Shown piece after piece: positions 43,169 through 52,107 of a stretch of 64,000 nucleotides of DNA (position 1 is the first letter of the stretch; every line of letters starts with the position of its first letter). The stretch covers positions 558,001 to 622,000 of the forward strand of contig NZ_PVNG01000001.1 of assembly GCF_003001935.1 (NCBI RefSeq). The letters run 5' to 3'. Origin of the DNA: Nonomuraea fuscirosea. Its GTDB lineage: Bacteria > Actinomycetota > Actinomycetes > Streptosporangiales > Streptosporangiaceae. The translations under genes were made by a program, and so were the position numbers. The notes beneath the pieces are model-generated. The model did no database searches. It saw nothing but the letters and a program-made list of their open reading frames with translations, and had not been told where the DNA came from.

Positions 43169-44652
43169 GCCTGACGGCGGTGCTCGTGGTCATGCTGGCG
43201 GCCGTGCTCATCGGCGCGTTCGGCATCAGGTTCTCCCGCACCACGTCCGACTTCTATGTGGCCTCGCGCACGGTCAGCCCGCTCTGGAACGCCTCCGCCA
43301 TCGGCGGCGAGTACCTGTCGGCGGCCTCCTTCCTGGGCATCGCCGGGCTCATCCTGTCCTTCGGCGTGGACATGCTGTGGCTGCCCGTCGGCTGGACCGG
43401 CGGTTACCTGGTGCTGCTGGTGCTGGTGTCGGCGCCGCTGCGGCGGTCGGGGGCGTACACGCTGCCCGACTTCGCCGAGGCCAGGCTGGAGTCGATGACC
43501 GTGCGCCGCACGGCGAGCGTGCTCGTCGTGCTCATCGGCGGGCTCTACCTGATGCCGCAGTTCCAGAGCGCCGGGCTCGTGCTGCGCACGATCACCGGCG
43601 CGCCCGTCTGGGTCGGCGGGCTGCTCGTCGCCGTCGTCGTGGCGGTGAACGTGCTGTCGGGCGGCATGCGTTCGATCACGTTCGTGCAGGCGTTCCAGTA
43701 CTGGCTGAAACTGACCGCGCTGGCCGTGCCGCTGGTGTTCCTGCTGCTCGCCTGGCGGGCCGACGGCGCGCCCGCCGTGAGCGCCGCCGACGCGCTCACC
43801 TGGCAGACGCCGCTCGGCGGGGTCAGGGAGTACGGGCTCTACTCGACGTACTCGCTGATCCTGGCCACGTTCCTGGGCACCATGGGGCTGCCGCACGTGC
43901 TCGTCCGCTTCTACACCAACCCCGACGGGCGGGCCGCGCGCCGGACGACGCTGGTCGTGCTCTCGCTGCTCGGCGCGTTCTACCTGCTGCCCACCGTGTA
44001 CGGCTGGCTGGGCCGCATGTACGCCCCCGACCTGGTCCGCACGGACACGGTCGTGCTCACCCTGCCCGCCCGCATGATCGGCGGCACCCTCGGCGACCTG
44101 CTCACCGCCCTGGTCACCGCGGGCGCGTTCGCCGCGTTCCTGTCCACGTCCTCGGGGCTCACCGTGTCCGTCGCGGGGGTGATCGCCCAGGACCTGCTCA
44201 AGGGCGGGGTGCGCTCGTTCAGGATCGCCACTCTGATGGCGGTGGCGGTGCCGCTGGCCCTGGCGCTGTGGGCGCGGGCGCTGCCGGTGGCGGACGTGGT
44301 GGGCCTGGCCTTCGCCGTGGCGGCCTCGTCGTTCTGCCCGCTGCTCGTCCTCGGCATCTGGTGGCGGCGGCTGTCCACGACGGGAGCCCTGGCCGGGCTG
44401 TTCGTCGGGGGCGGGCTGGCCTGCGCGGCGGTCCTGGTGACGATCGTCGGCGGCCCGGCGTCGGGCCTGGCGGGCGCCCTGCTCGCCCAGCCGGCCGCGT
44501 GGACGGTGCCGATCGCGTTCGCGGTGATGGTGGCCGTGTCGTTCCTGACGCCGCACCGGGTGCCGCCCGGCACGGCCAGGACCATGGTCAGGCTGCACAC
44601 CCCGGAGAACCTCGACCTCGACCGCGGCGACTGGCGGCCCCGCTCGTCGTAG
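43165..44652 (+). CDS. sodium:solute symporter (SSS), carboxylate type
   Basis: 495-residue symporter with about 13 helices. SSS features include TTSDFYVASRTVSPLWNASAIGGEYLSAASFLGIAGL, GGMRSITFVQAFQYWLKL and GTMGLPHVLVRFYTNPDG, all close to the acetate/monocarboxylate (ActP/MctC) branch. It is regulated in operon with LytS/LytTR. The substrate is probably acetate, pyruvate or propionate. The final bases are the first unit of an 18-bp repeat. Confidence 0.88.
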   Translation: MSLTAVLVVMLAAVLIGAFGIRFSRTTSDFYVASRTVSPLWNASAIGGEYLSAASFLGIAGLILSFGVDMLWLPVGWTGGYLVLLVLVSAPLRRSGAYTLPDFAEARLESMTVRRTASVLVVLIGGLYLMPQFQSAGLVLRTITGAPVWVGGLLVAVVVAVNVLSGGMRSITFVQAFQYWLKLTALAVPLVFLLLAWRADGAPAVSAADALTWQTPLGGVREYGLYSTYSLILATFLGTMGLPHVLVRFYTNPDGRAARRTTLVVLSLLGAFYLLPTVYGWLGRMYAPDLVRTDTVVLTLPARMIGGTLGDLLTALVTAGAFAAFLSTSSGLTVSVAGVIAQDLLKGGVRSFRIATLMAVAVPLALALWARALPVADVVGLAFAVAASSFCPLLVLGIWWRRLSTTGALAGLFVGGGLACAAVLVTIVGGPASGLAGALLAQPAAWTVPIAFAVMVAVSFLTPHRVPPGTARTMVRLHTPENLDLDRGDWRPRSS

Positions 44653-44713
44653 CGAGCCCGCTGGTCGTGGCGAGCCCTGGCGTCGCAGGAAGCTCCACCG
44701 TCGTAGGGAGTGC
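44642..44713. repeat. four degenerate 18-bp repeats spanning the symporter stop
   Basis: Units at 44642, 44660, 44678 and 44696 follow GCTCGTCGTAGCGAGCCC with drift. The first contains the symporter's stop codon TAG; the last ends at the stop of the convergent gene. Confidence 0.7.
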
Positions 44714-47046
44714 TACAGGGGATAGGCCTTCTTGATCTTGGCCCGCTCGATCCGGTGGATGTCGTCGCAGTCGTGGCAGTAGCCGATGACCGTGCCCGGC
44801 CCGAACTCCAGGCCGTCCATGTAGTGCTCGCCCCGCCGCCAGACGATCACGATCGGCTCGCCGGTCACGGCCGCGTCCTGGAGCGCCTGCTCGGCCGAAC
44901 CGGGTGCGGGCCGGGCGGGACCCCCGAACATGACCCGGGCCGCGGCCTCCGCGTCGAAGCCCGCCTCGTCGGGGCTCGGCTCGGCCGGGAGACGCCGGCG
45001 CTGAGGACGTTCGGCCTGGATCGTCCCGTCGGCGGCCACGCCGACCGGGGTGTGCCCGGCCTGCCGCAGCAGCCGCAGCGTCTCGCCGGGAGACAGCGTG
45101 CCGAGCGCGACCGTCGGCGCGATCCGCCGCAGGCCCGCCTTGCGCAGCGCCTTCGCGGCGCACAACTCGGTGATGACGGCGGGGTCGTCGGCGATCACGA
45201 CGGAAGGGGCCGCGGCGACCTTGACCGTGCCGTGCCTGCGGGCCGTGTCGGTGACCAGGTAACTCAGCGGCTGCGGGATCGCCTTGGCGGAGAAGCGGTC
45301 CAGCCCTGACAGCAGCGTCTCGGCGTCCGTGCCCTGGTCGAGCGCCCTGCGCACGCTCGCCTCCGAGAAGCGCCACACGCTCGCCCGGTCGCGCGATTCG
45401 AGGTCGGCGGCCAGGTCGAGGAAGGCGGCCAGCTCGGGGGAGGGGACGCCGGTGACGACGGCGGTCAGGTCGTTCTGCAGGGTCACGGTCGTGACCGGGG
45501 CGGGGAAGAGTGCGTCCACGTCGCCGGAGTCGAGCGGGGCCGGTCCGGGCGTCGTGAGTGCTCCGCCGGCGTCGAGCGGGGCCGGTCCGGGCGTCGTGAG
45601 TGCTCCGCCGGCGTCGAGCGAGGTCGGCCCGGGCGTCATGAGTGCCCCGCCGGAGCCGAGGAGGGCTCGCCCGAGCGTCGTCAGCGCCCCGCCGGCCACC
45701 ACGCCGAGCCACTCGGCCTCGCGCAGGGCCGCCGCGACGAACTCGGCGGCCGCCTCCGGCGCCTCCGCCATCGCCCGCGTGCGCCAGGCCACCGCCTCGC
45801 CCATCTTGTCCGCTTCCGCGCCCATGCCAGGGGGCAGCGTACGCAACGTCTGGAGCACCGCGCGCCGGATCCGGCCCGCCTCGCACGCGAACTCGTACGG
45901 CGGCGGCAGCGGCGTCATGTGCTCCTCGCAGCACCCCATGACGCGGTACGTGGGCGCCTGCGGCAGCCCCAGCCAGCTCTCGGCCAGCGCCCGCCACCTC
46001 CGGCCCGCCGGACGCTCCAGCCAGTCGTCCAGGAGCGTGGTGGCGATCAGCCGCTCGCCCTGCTCGGAGCCGATCAGGTCGGCCGCGACGACGACGTCCA
46101 GCCAGAGCACGGCCTCCCGCTCCGGCAGGCCGAGCGCCTTGGCCACCCGCCTGACCTCACGCACGCCCACACCGCCGGACTTCAGCTCGGCCACGGACTC
46201 CGTCGCGGCCAGCTCCGCCAGCGCCCGCGCCCGCTCGATCGCGGCCAGCGCCACGTCCACGCCGTCGCTCTCGGGGACGGGGCCCGCCGGCACCTCGGGC
46301 TGCCCGGTCAGCGCCGGCTTCCAGCCGTCGCCGCGCAGGGCCAGCGCGATCTCCCTGGGCAGCTCGTACTCCCAGCCGTCGCGGATCACGAACCCGGCGT
46401 CCGCCAGGCGCTGGACGGGTTGCGTACGGGGGACGGGACCGTAGCCGAACTGCGTGCCGGCCAGCACGGGAGACCCGGCGGCCATCGACTCCAGCAGGGC
46501 CCGCGCCTGCGCCGGCAGCCCGGCCGCGCGAGCCCGCACCGCCGCGCCGTCGGCCAGCAGGTCCTCGGCCTGCCGCACCAGGTCGGCCTTGCGCCCGGCC
46601 GGCTGCCCGCCGAACGTCCTGACGATCGTCTTCAGCGTCTCGGCCGTGACCGCCTTCCCGAACTCCCGCAGCGGCCTGCCCAGCCCGAACGGATGCTGCC
46701 AGAGCCCGGCGGGGTGCCGCGAACGCACGATGCCGCCGTCGGAGCCGCCGCTGTCGGGGCCGCTGTCGAGCGTGATCAGGCCGTGTCCGGCCATGGTGTC
46801 CAGCACCTCGCCGAGCCGGTCGAGCGGGTCGTGCAGCAGACCGGCCAGCGCCTCGCGGGTGGTGGCGCCGCCCGCCGCCTGGATGGCCTGGCTGACGACG
46901 TGGCAGTCGGCGTCGAGGTCGAGCAGAACGGGGATGGCCAGCTCGGGCCGGTCCAGCAGCCGTTCGAGCATGTCCACGGAGGGCGCCCCGGCGAGCTCGG
47001 GCCTGTTGCGGAGGATCTGGGTCAGCGCCGGGGGGAGAAGAGCCAC
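44713..47046 (-). CDS. helicase-associated-domain (Helicase_C_3) protein without motor
   Basis: 777-residue actinobacterial protein. N-terminal helical repeats start VALLPPALTQILRNRPELAG; the C-terminal third has the XPB/Ssl2-type helicase-associated region (SVWRFSEASVRRALDQG, LSYLVTDTARRHGTVKV). No Walker A or DEAD motif is present, as in the M. tuberculosis Rv0862c family. GTG 47046 is chosen because TACAGT ends exactly 6 bases upstream; an in-frame start at 47118 has no support. Residues of about 450-506 are four 14-residue repeats (GGALTTPGPAPLDA) from a 42-bp DNA repeat at 45529-45696. Confidence 0.8.
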   Translation of the reverse strand: MALLPPALTQILRNRPELAGAPSVDMLERLLDRPELAIPVLLDLDADCHVVSQAIQAAGGATTREALAGLLHDPLDRLGEVLDTMAGHGLITLDSGPDSGGSDGGIVRSRHPAGLWQHPFGLGRPLREFGKAVTAETLKTIVRTFGGQPAGRKADLVRQAEDLLADGAAVRARAAGLPAQARALLESMAAGSPVLAGTQFGYGPVPRTQPVQRLADAGFVIRDGWEYELPREIALALRGDGWKPALTGQPEVPAGPVPESDGVDVALAAIERARALAELAATESVAELKSGGVGVREVRRVAKALGLPEREAVLWLDVVVAADLIGSEQGERLIATTLLDDWLERPAGRRWRALAESWLGLPQAPTYRVMGCCEEHMTPLPPPYEFACEAGRIRRAVLQTLRTLPPGMGAEADKMGEAVAWRTRAMAEAPEAAAEFVAAALREAEWLGVVAGGALTTLGRALLGSGGALMTPGPTSLDAGGALTTPGPAPLDAGGALTTPGPAPLDSGDVDALFPAPVTTVTLQNDLTAVVTGVPSPELAAFLDLAADLESRDRASVWRFSEASVRRALDQGTDAETLLSGLDRFSAKAIPQPLSYLVTDTARRHGTVKVAAAPSVVIADDPAVITELCAAKALRKAGLRRIAPTVALGTLSPGETLRLLRQAGHTPVGVAADGTIQAERPQRRRLPAEPSPDEAGFDAEAAARVMFGGPARPAPGSAEQALQDAAVTGEPIVIVWRRGEHYMDGLEFGPGTVIGYCHDCDDIHRIERAKIKKAYPL
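45529..45696. repeat. 42-bp in-frame tandem repeat, four copies
   Basis: Units at 45529, 45571, 45613 and 45655 encode 14-residue blocks of the type GGALTTPGPAPLDA in the helicase-domain protein. The first two are near-identical, the last is diverged, pointing to stepwise growth. Confidence 0.85.
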
Positions 47047-47052
47047 GATCCG

Positions 47053-47058
47053 ACTGTA
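47053..47058 (-). promoter_or_regulatory. -10 element TACAGT, leaderless start
   Basis: Minus-strand TACAGT ends 6 bases before GTG 47046. GCGGCGG/CCGCCGC (47061-47067, 47076-47082) is a dyad over the -35 zone and could be an operator. Confidence 0.55.
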
Positions 47059-47261
47059 GTGCGGCGGCTGACGCTCCGCCGCCCGGTTCATGTGCCCGGC
47101 CGTACGCACGACCGTCACGGTGAGTGAGGCTTCCCCGGCCGCAGGGGTATGACGAGGTCGGGGACGCGTCCGCCCGACGGGACTTCACCTGGCGGATCTC
47201 CGGGAGCGAGCTTCGGTAGCGAACTTCCCGGGACGCGGACTTCCGGAGAGGGAGGACGGCG

Positions 47262-48347
47262 ATGCCGGCAACGGACGGGCCCGAACGACCCGACGATCCC
47301 AGCCCCGCCCCGGCGGCACGGGAACGCAATTCCTCCGCGCCGCGCGCAGGCGGTCCCTTTGTGCCTCATGTCGGCGATTCGCCCGCGCCGCACGTCAGCG
47401 GCTCGTCCGAGCTGGACGCTGGTGGCTCGTCTGTGCCGCGGGTTGGTGGTTCGTCCGTATCTCGGCGGGTCGGCTCCTCTGTGGCGCGAGGTCATGCGTG
47501 GGTGGTCGGGGTGCCTGGGGAGGCTCAGCCCGCGCTGGCGGCGGCCGCGTCCGCCGCGTTGGAGGCGTACAGCGTCGCCACCGCAGAGCATGACCGCGCC
47601 GCCCTGGCCGAGGTCGTGGGGGACGGTGCCGACGGCACTCCCACCATGCGGATCGACGTGCTGGTGGAGAACGCCATCCTGAACGCGCTGTCCCGCCACT
47701 CGGTCAACGTGCTGACCGAGGAGACCGGCTGGGTCGACAACGGCTCGGCGCTGACCCTGGTCATGGACCCCGTGGACGGGTCCGCCAACGCCGCCGCCGG
47801 CGTGCCCCTGTCCGCGTTCTCGGCCGCCGTGGCCGTGGACGGATCGTTCACCGAGGCGCTGACCGTCTGGCTGGAGACCGGGCGGAGCTGGTGGGCGAAG
47901 GCGGGCACGCCGTCCCCGCTGCGTACCACCGGCCGCACGTCCCTGCCCGGGGCGGCCGTCTCCCTGCTGCGCCCCCATCCCGCGAACCCGGGGGCGGCCT
48001 CGGCGTGGTGGGAGGTGGCGCGCCGGGCCGGCCGCGTGCGGATCCTGTCCACGAGCTGCCTGGAGGGCGCCCTGGTGGCCCAGGGGGCGACGGACGCCTT
48101 CGCCGACGCCGCCACCGACACGCACCGGCTGGTGGACCTCGCCGCCTCCGTGGTGCTGGCCGAGGCGGGCGGCGGGGCGGTCAGGGACGTGTTCGGCCGC
48201 CCGATCGGCCTGGACACCGACCTGACCAGGCGCTGGAGCGGCGTGGTCGCGGCCAGCCCGGAACTGGCCGACGAACTGGCCTCGGTCCTCCACGACGCCT
48301 ACGAAACCGGCCGCACGACTCCCACCGGTCCAGGCACCCCGACCTAG
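47262..48347 (+). CDS. inositol monophosphatase-family protein
   Basis: 361-residue member of the lithium-sensitive phosphatase superfamily. Metal ligands appear in TEETGW and DPVDGSANAAAG; the C-terminal block AATDTHRLVDLAASVVLAEAGGG fits the family. The first 80 residues are a low-complexity Ser/Gly/Pro/Val tail (VGGSSV, VGSSVARG repeats) not found in typical IMPases. ATG 47262 has GGAGG upstream. The conserved DPLDGT Thr is Ser here, so activity is likely but substrate is open. It overlaps its convergent neighbour by 4 bases. Confidence 0.78.
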   Translation: MPATDGPERPDDPSPAPAARERNSSAPRAGGPFVPHVGDSPAPHVSGSSELDAGGSSVPRVGGSSVSRRVGSSVARGHAWVVGVPGEAQPALAAAASAALEAYSVATAEHDRAALAEVVGDGADGTPTMRIDVLVENAILNALSRHSVNVLTEETGWVDNGSALTLVMDPVDGSANAAAGVPLSAFSAAVAVDGSFTEALTVWLETGRSWWAKAGTPSPLRTTGRTSLPGAAVSLLRPHPANPGAASAWWEVARRAGRVRILSTSCLEGALVAQGATDAFADAATDTHRLVDLAASVVLAEAGGGAVRDVFGRPIGLDTDLTRRWSGVVAASPELADELASVLHDAYETGRTTPTGPGTPT

Positions 48348-48724
48348 AGCTCAGCCGGCGGCTGGTGGTCAGGTGCAGGTGCAGGTGCAGATACGGGTGC
48401 GGGCTGTGACGAGGATTCGGGTCGGGGGTCGGGCGTCGGTTGGGCTGGTGGCCGGGGTTCCAGTCCGAGCCGGGTCAGGGAATCGGGTGGTGGGGCGGTC
48501 AGGCGGGCGGCGAGGCGGAAGTCGAGTTGGATGTCGTGATAAGTCACGCCGGCCGTCACCTGGGCGGGCAGGTTCTTCCGGTCGCTGCCCGAGGCGTGCT
48601 CTCCGCCGGGCTCTGCCTCCGTGTGCGTGCTCACCTCGGGGCGTGCCTGGAAGCGGAGCTCGCGGGCCTTCACCGAGGCTCTGATCTCGACGTCCGGTAC
48701 GTCCGGGCGCTCAGGCATGGGCAT
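48344..48724 (-). CDS. hypothetical protein with Pro-rich tail
   Basis: 126-residue protein. The first 75 residues look folded (VEIRASVKARELRFQARPEV, VTAGVTYHDIQLDFRLAARL, a beta-rich pattern); the last 50 are Pro/Ala/Ser-rich (PAPVSAPAPAPDHQPPAEL). No signal peptide or membrane helix. It follows the 11-residue-repeat gene by 9 bases on the same strand and is probably cotranscribed with it. Function unknown. Confidence 0.6.
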   Translation of the reverse strand: MPMPERPDVPDVEIRASVKARELRFQARPEVSTHTEAEPGGEHASGSDRKNLPAQVTAGVTYHDIQLDFRLAARLTAPPPDSLTRLGLEPRPPAQPTPDPRPESSSQPAPVSAPAPAPDHQPPAEL

Positions 48725-48733
48725 GACGGGTCC

Positions 48734-49783
48734 TCACTTACGCCGGGGATGGTGCTTGCTCGCGTGGCCCGCGCCGCCGGTGAGGTGGTCGAGCCAGTCG
48801 CGGCCGGCTCGGAAGGTCCTGCGGGCCAGGGCGGCGGCCAACTCGGGCGCGCTCATCGCCTCCACCCCGTGCGCCGCCGCCGTCCCCTCGTCGGGTCCCG
48901 CACGCCCGGGCTTCTCGACGACCCGCCCGGCCCCCGCCGCTCCATCCCGCACGACCTCTCCGGCTCCGGTACCGGTGTCCCGCGCGACCTTCCCGGCTCC
49001 AGGCCCGGCGTTCCGCACGGCGGCTCCAGCTTCGGGCGCGACGTCCCGAACGACCGCCCCGGGTCCGGCTTCGGCGTCTCGCACAACTTCTTCGGCTCCG
49101 GCTCTGGTGTCCCGCACAGCCTCCCCGGCCTCGGTCCCGAGGTCCCGTACGACGTCTCCGGCCCCAGCCCCGACGTCCCCGACCGCGCCACCGGCGACCG
49201 TGCCCACGTCACCTACGACCGTCCCGGGTCCGGTCCCGACGTCGCGGACCGCCTCGCCCGTGCCCGCCCCGACGTCGCGGACCGCGCCGCCGGTGCCGGC
49301 TCCGACGTCGCGGACGGCGTGGCCGGCTCCCGTGCCCACGTCACGTACGGCGTGCCCCGCGCCCGTGCCTACGTCCCGTACCGCGTGGCCGGCCCCCGTG
49401 CCCACGTCGCGTACCGCGTGGCCCGCGCCGGCGCCGAGGTCGTGGACGGCGGCCCCGAGTCCGCGTGTGACGTGCTCCAGAATCTGTGGGTTGTCGTCGA
49501 TCGTGGTCAGCACCCGGTCGATGATGCGCGCGACGTTGTCCAGCCGCACCTGCAGCACCGCCTGTGCCTCCACGCCCTTGATCGTCAGGTTGACGCTCCC
49601 CAGCACCACGTCCGCGCCCACGCTCAGCCGGAGCAGGTCCAGCACCTCGGCCTGCAGCGACACCTTGGCCCGCAGGTCCTGCACGTCGAGGGTGATCTCC
49701 TCGACCTTGACCATGGGCACGTCCAGGTAGACGTCCGGATCGGCGACCTCCCAGGAGGCCTCGGCATCGTCGCTCTCGGACAT
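48734..49783 (-). CDS. protein with seventeen 11-residue amphipathic repeats
   Basis: 349-residue protein of unknown function. Residues 1-107 form a folded domain rich in Val/Leu (VYLDVPMVKVEEITLDVQDL). From 108 to 294 there are seventeen consecutive 11-residue repeats of the form GAGHAVRDVGT; four are near-identical and the outer ones diverge. A helical C-terminal segment (MSAPELAAALARRTFRAGRDWLDHL) and a basic end follow. ATG 49783 has AAGGAGA upstream; the frame extends further without support. Eleven-residue periodicity is typical of LEA, synuclein and perilipin helices that bind membranes or protect against drying; relation here is by analogy only. Confidence 0.72.
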   Translation of the reverse strand: MSESDDAEASWEVADPDVYLDVPMVKVEEITLDVQDLRAKVSLQAEVLDLLRLSVGADVVLGSVNLTIKGVEAQAVLQVRLDNVARIIDRVLTTIDDNPQILEHVTRGLGAAVHDLGAGAGHAVRDVGTGAGHAVRDVGTGAGHAVRDVGTGAGHAVRDVGAGTGGAVRDVGAGTGEAVRDVGTGPGTVVGDVGTVAGGAVGDVGAGAGDVVRDLGTEAGEAVRDTRAGAEEVVRDAEAGPGAVVRDVAPEAGAAVRNAGPGAGKVARDTGTGAGEVVRDGAAGAGRVVEKPGRAGPDEGTAAAHGVEAMSAPELAAALARRTFRAGRDWLDHLTGGAGHASKHHPRRK

Positions 49784-49886
49784 CGCTCTTCTCCTTGAGC
49801 CGGCCCCGAAGTCGTACAGCCGGGTGATTACCCGCCCGAAGGCGGGCTCAGACGGGGGCATGCCGAGACCTGACCCGCTCTTGGAG

Positions 49887-50882
49887 TCAGGCCGGGATCT
49901 CTCCCGAGCCGCGCGTCACGAGCTCGACCGGCACCTTCACCCGCCGCGCCGTCCGCGAGGGGTTGAGCAGGAGGTCGACCGCGCTGCGGGCCAGGCGGGT
50001 GACGTCGTAGCGGACCACGGTGACGCCGGGGTTGAACACGTCGGCGAGGGCGAAGTCGTCGAACCCCACGTACGCCGGCCGCTCCGGCCGCTCCCGCAGC
50101 GCCTGCAGGATCCCGATCGCGGCCCGGTTGTTGGTGGCGAAGAACGCGGTCGGCGGGGCGGGCAGGCCGAGCAGCCGGCCGACCTCGCAGGCGACCCGGG
50201 CCGGCTCGAACACCCCGCGCACCACGAGTTCGTCGTCGGCCGGGACGCCGGCCGCGGCCAGCGCCGAACGGTAGCCGATGGCCCGGTCGTGCACCGAGCT
50301 CAGCCCGTCGTCGTCGGAGATCAGCGCGATGCGGCGGTGCCCGTGGGCCAGCAGGTGCTCGGTGGCGGCCCGGCCGCCCCACACGTCGTCGAGCAGGACG
50401 ACGTCGGCCGCGCTCAGCCCGGACGGCACCCGGTCCACGAACACGGTGGTGAGACCGGCGTGCTCGGCCAGCCAGCTGTGGTCGGCCGCCGAGGGGACGA
50501 TGATGAGGGAGTCGACGCCCCGCGCGTACATGGTCTCGATGAGCATGCGCTCCTTGGCGGCGCTCTCCTCGTACGAGCCGAACACGACGAGGGCCTCGTG
50601 CTCGGCGGAGGCGGCCTCGACGGCGGCGGCGAGGCGGGAGTAGAACTCGTTGGAGATGTTCTCCATGACCAGCCCCAGCGTCAGCATGGTCGCGCCCCTG
50701 GCCAGCCGGGCGGCGGCCTCGTTGCGGCGGTAGCCGAGCGCGCTGATCGCCGCCTGCACGCGCTGCTGCAGGGACGTCCGGACGTGCGGCTCCTGGTTGA
50801 CCACCCGGGAGACGGTCTTGAGACTCACGCCCGCGTGCCTGGCCACGTCGGCCATCGTCGGCTTAGGCGTGCGAGCTGTCAT
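49887..50882 (-). CDS. LacI-family transcription regulator
   Basis: 331-residue repressor. The HTH and hinge are MADVARHAGVSLKTVSRVVNQ and NEAAARLARG; the rest is a periplasmic-binding-protein-like effector domain (GLVMENISNEFYSRL, LISDDDGLSSVHDR, AYVGFDDFALADVFNPGVTVV). ATG 50882 stands only 11 bases from the divergent lyase gene, so the two promoters overlap the opposite genes. The sugar transporter starting at 52108 carries a LacI-type operator, its likely target; the operator at 2085 is of the same kind. Confidence 0.9.
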   Translation of the reverse strand: MTARTPKPTMADVARHAGVSLKTVSRVVNQEPHVRTSLQQRVQAAISALGYRRNEAAARLARGATMLTLGLVMENISNEFYSRLAAAVEAASAEHEALVVFGSYEESAAKERMLIETMYARGVDSLIIVPSAADHSWLAEHAGLTTVFVDRVPSGLSAADVVLLDDVWGGRAATEHLLAHGHRRIALISDDDGLSSVHDRAIGYRSALAAAGVPADDELVVRGVFEPARVACEVGRLLGLPAPPTAFFATNNRAAIGILQALRERPERPAYVGFDDFALADVFNPGVTVVRYDVTRLARSAVDLLLNPSRTARRVKVPVELVTRGSGEIPA

Positions 50883-50887
50883 AGTCT
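50882..50887 (+). promoter_or_regulatory. -10 element TAGTCT, leaderless start of the lyase gene
   Basis: TAGTCT begins on the first base of the LacI start codon and ends 6 bases before ATG 50894. Confidence 0.5.
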
Positions 50888-50893
50888 GCCCCC

Positions 50894-52051
50894 ATGGATG
50901 ACGATTGGATCTGTGGCCGGTTGGGCGAGGACGAGCCGTGGGTGCTGGGCGCGGTCAACCCGCCGGTGTACGAGAACTCGGTGTTCACGTTCGAGACCGC
51001 GGAGGAACTCGGCGAGGCGATCAAGAACGAGGACGAGCGCTACGTCTACTGGCGGGGGACCAACCCGACGGTCGACCTCGCCCAGCGTAAGCTCGCGGCG
51101 CTCGAGCGGGGAGAGCGGGCGAAGTGTTTCGGCTCGGGCATGGGCGCCATCTCGGCGACCATCTCCTCCCTCGTGTCGGCCGGGGACCACGTGCTGGTGC
51201 TGGGCGCCGTCTACGGACCCACCACCCAGTTCCTGCGCTATCTGGAGAAGTTCGGGGTCACGCACACACATGTCGAGGACCTCGCGCACTGTGACAGCGC
51301 AATCAGGGGGAGCACCCGCCTACTCTACTTCGAGTCCCCTTCGTACATGGCCTACCAGGTCGTGGACATCGCCGGGATCACCGCGTGGGCGCGGGGGCAC
51401 GGGCTGGTGACGGTGATGGACAACACCTGGTCCACGCCGCTGTTCCAGAAGCCGCTGACGATGGGGGTGGACCTCGTCGTGCACTCGCTGTCGAAGTACA
51501 TCGGCGGGCACAGCGACCTCGTGGGCGGCGTCGTGGTGGGCCCGGCCCGGCTGGTCAGGCCGCTGGCGCTGACCGAGTACCAGCTCTACGGCGCCGCGAT
51601 GTCGCCGCACGACGCGGCCAAGGTGATCAAGGGCCTGCGCACGCTGCCGGTGCGGATGGCGGCGCACCAGGAGCGCGGCCTGGCGGTGGCGGCCTTCCTG
51701 AACGATCATCCGGGGGTGCGGGCGGTGAACCATCCGGGGCTGCCGTCGCATCCGGGGCACGCGGTCGCGCTGCGGCAGATGTCGGGGTTCTCCAGCCTGT
51801 TCAGCGTGGAGCTCGACACGGAGTCGCGGGAGAAGGTCGCAGCTTTTCTCGATAAATTGCGACATTTCAGGATCGGGGTGTCGTGGGGTGGCTTCGAGAG
51901 CCTGGTGAACGCACCCGCGCTGTCCACCGAGGAGAGCGTGCGGGCCACGATGGGCATCCCCGTCGGTCTGGTGCGGCTCTCGGTCGGCCTGGAGCCCGCG
52001 GACACTTTGATCAAGGATCTCGGTCTGGCGCTCGAGGGGCTGGTCGCCTAG
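50894..52051 (+). CDS. cystathionine gamma-synthase/beta-lyase family PLP enzyme
   Basis: 385-residue trans-sulfuration-type PLP enzyme. The N-terminal block includes VNPPVYENSVFTF and YWRGTNPTVDLAQRKLAALE; the PLP phosphate site is GSGMGAIS, the aspartate is in VTVMDNTWSTPLFQKPL, and the Schiff-base Lys in VVHSLSKYIGGHSD. It probably acts on cystathionine, methionine or a related amino acid; the exact reaction cannot be read. It is read away from LacI and toward the sugar transporter, an unusual setting for a sulfur amino-acid enzyme. Confidence 0.86.
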   Translation: MDDDWICGRLGEDEPWVLGAVNPPVYENSVFTFETAEELGEAIKNEDERYVYWRGTNPTVDLAQRKLAALERGERAKCFGSGMGAISATISSLVSAGDHVLVLGAVYGPTTQFLRYLEKFGVTHTHVEDLAHCDSAIRGSTRLLYFESPSYMAYQVVDIAGITAWARGHGLVTVMDNTWSTPLFQKPLTMGVDLVVHSLSKYIGGHSDLVGGVVVGPARLVRPLALTEYQLYGAAMSPHDAAKVIKGLRTLPVRMAAHQERGLAVAAFLNDHPGVRAVNHPGLPSHPGHAVALRQMSGFSSLFSVELDTESREKVAAFLDKLRHFRIGVSWGGFESLVNAPALSTEESVRATMGIPVGLVRLSVGLEPADTLIKDLGLALEGLVA

Positions 52052-52070
52052 GTTGGCTCACAGCGCGTGA

Positions 52071-52086
52071 CTGACAGCGCTGTCTG
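52071..52086. promoter_or_regulatory. LacI-type operator before the class-1 sugar ABC operon
   Basis: CTGACAGCGCTGTCTG has a perfect 12-bp core GACAGCGCTGTC about a central CG, 22 bases before the binding-protein start. A TAGGTT -10 at 52049-52054 would place it at about +11 to +26, a blocking position. It shares TGACANCGNTGTC with 2085-2100. Confidence 0.7.
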
Positions 52087-52107
52087 AACCATCGCGGGAG
52101 GCTCGTC

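Noticed and set aside
47262..47500. Shorter start for the IMPase-like protein to remove its low-complexity N-terminus
   Set aside because: The ATG at 47262 has a good GGAGG site, and no better-supported internal start was seen.
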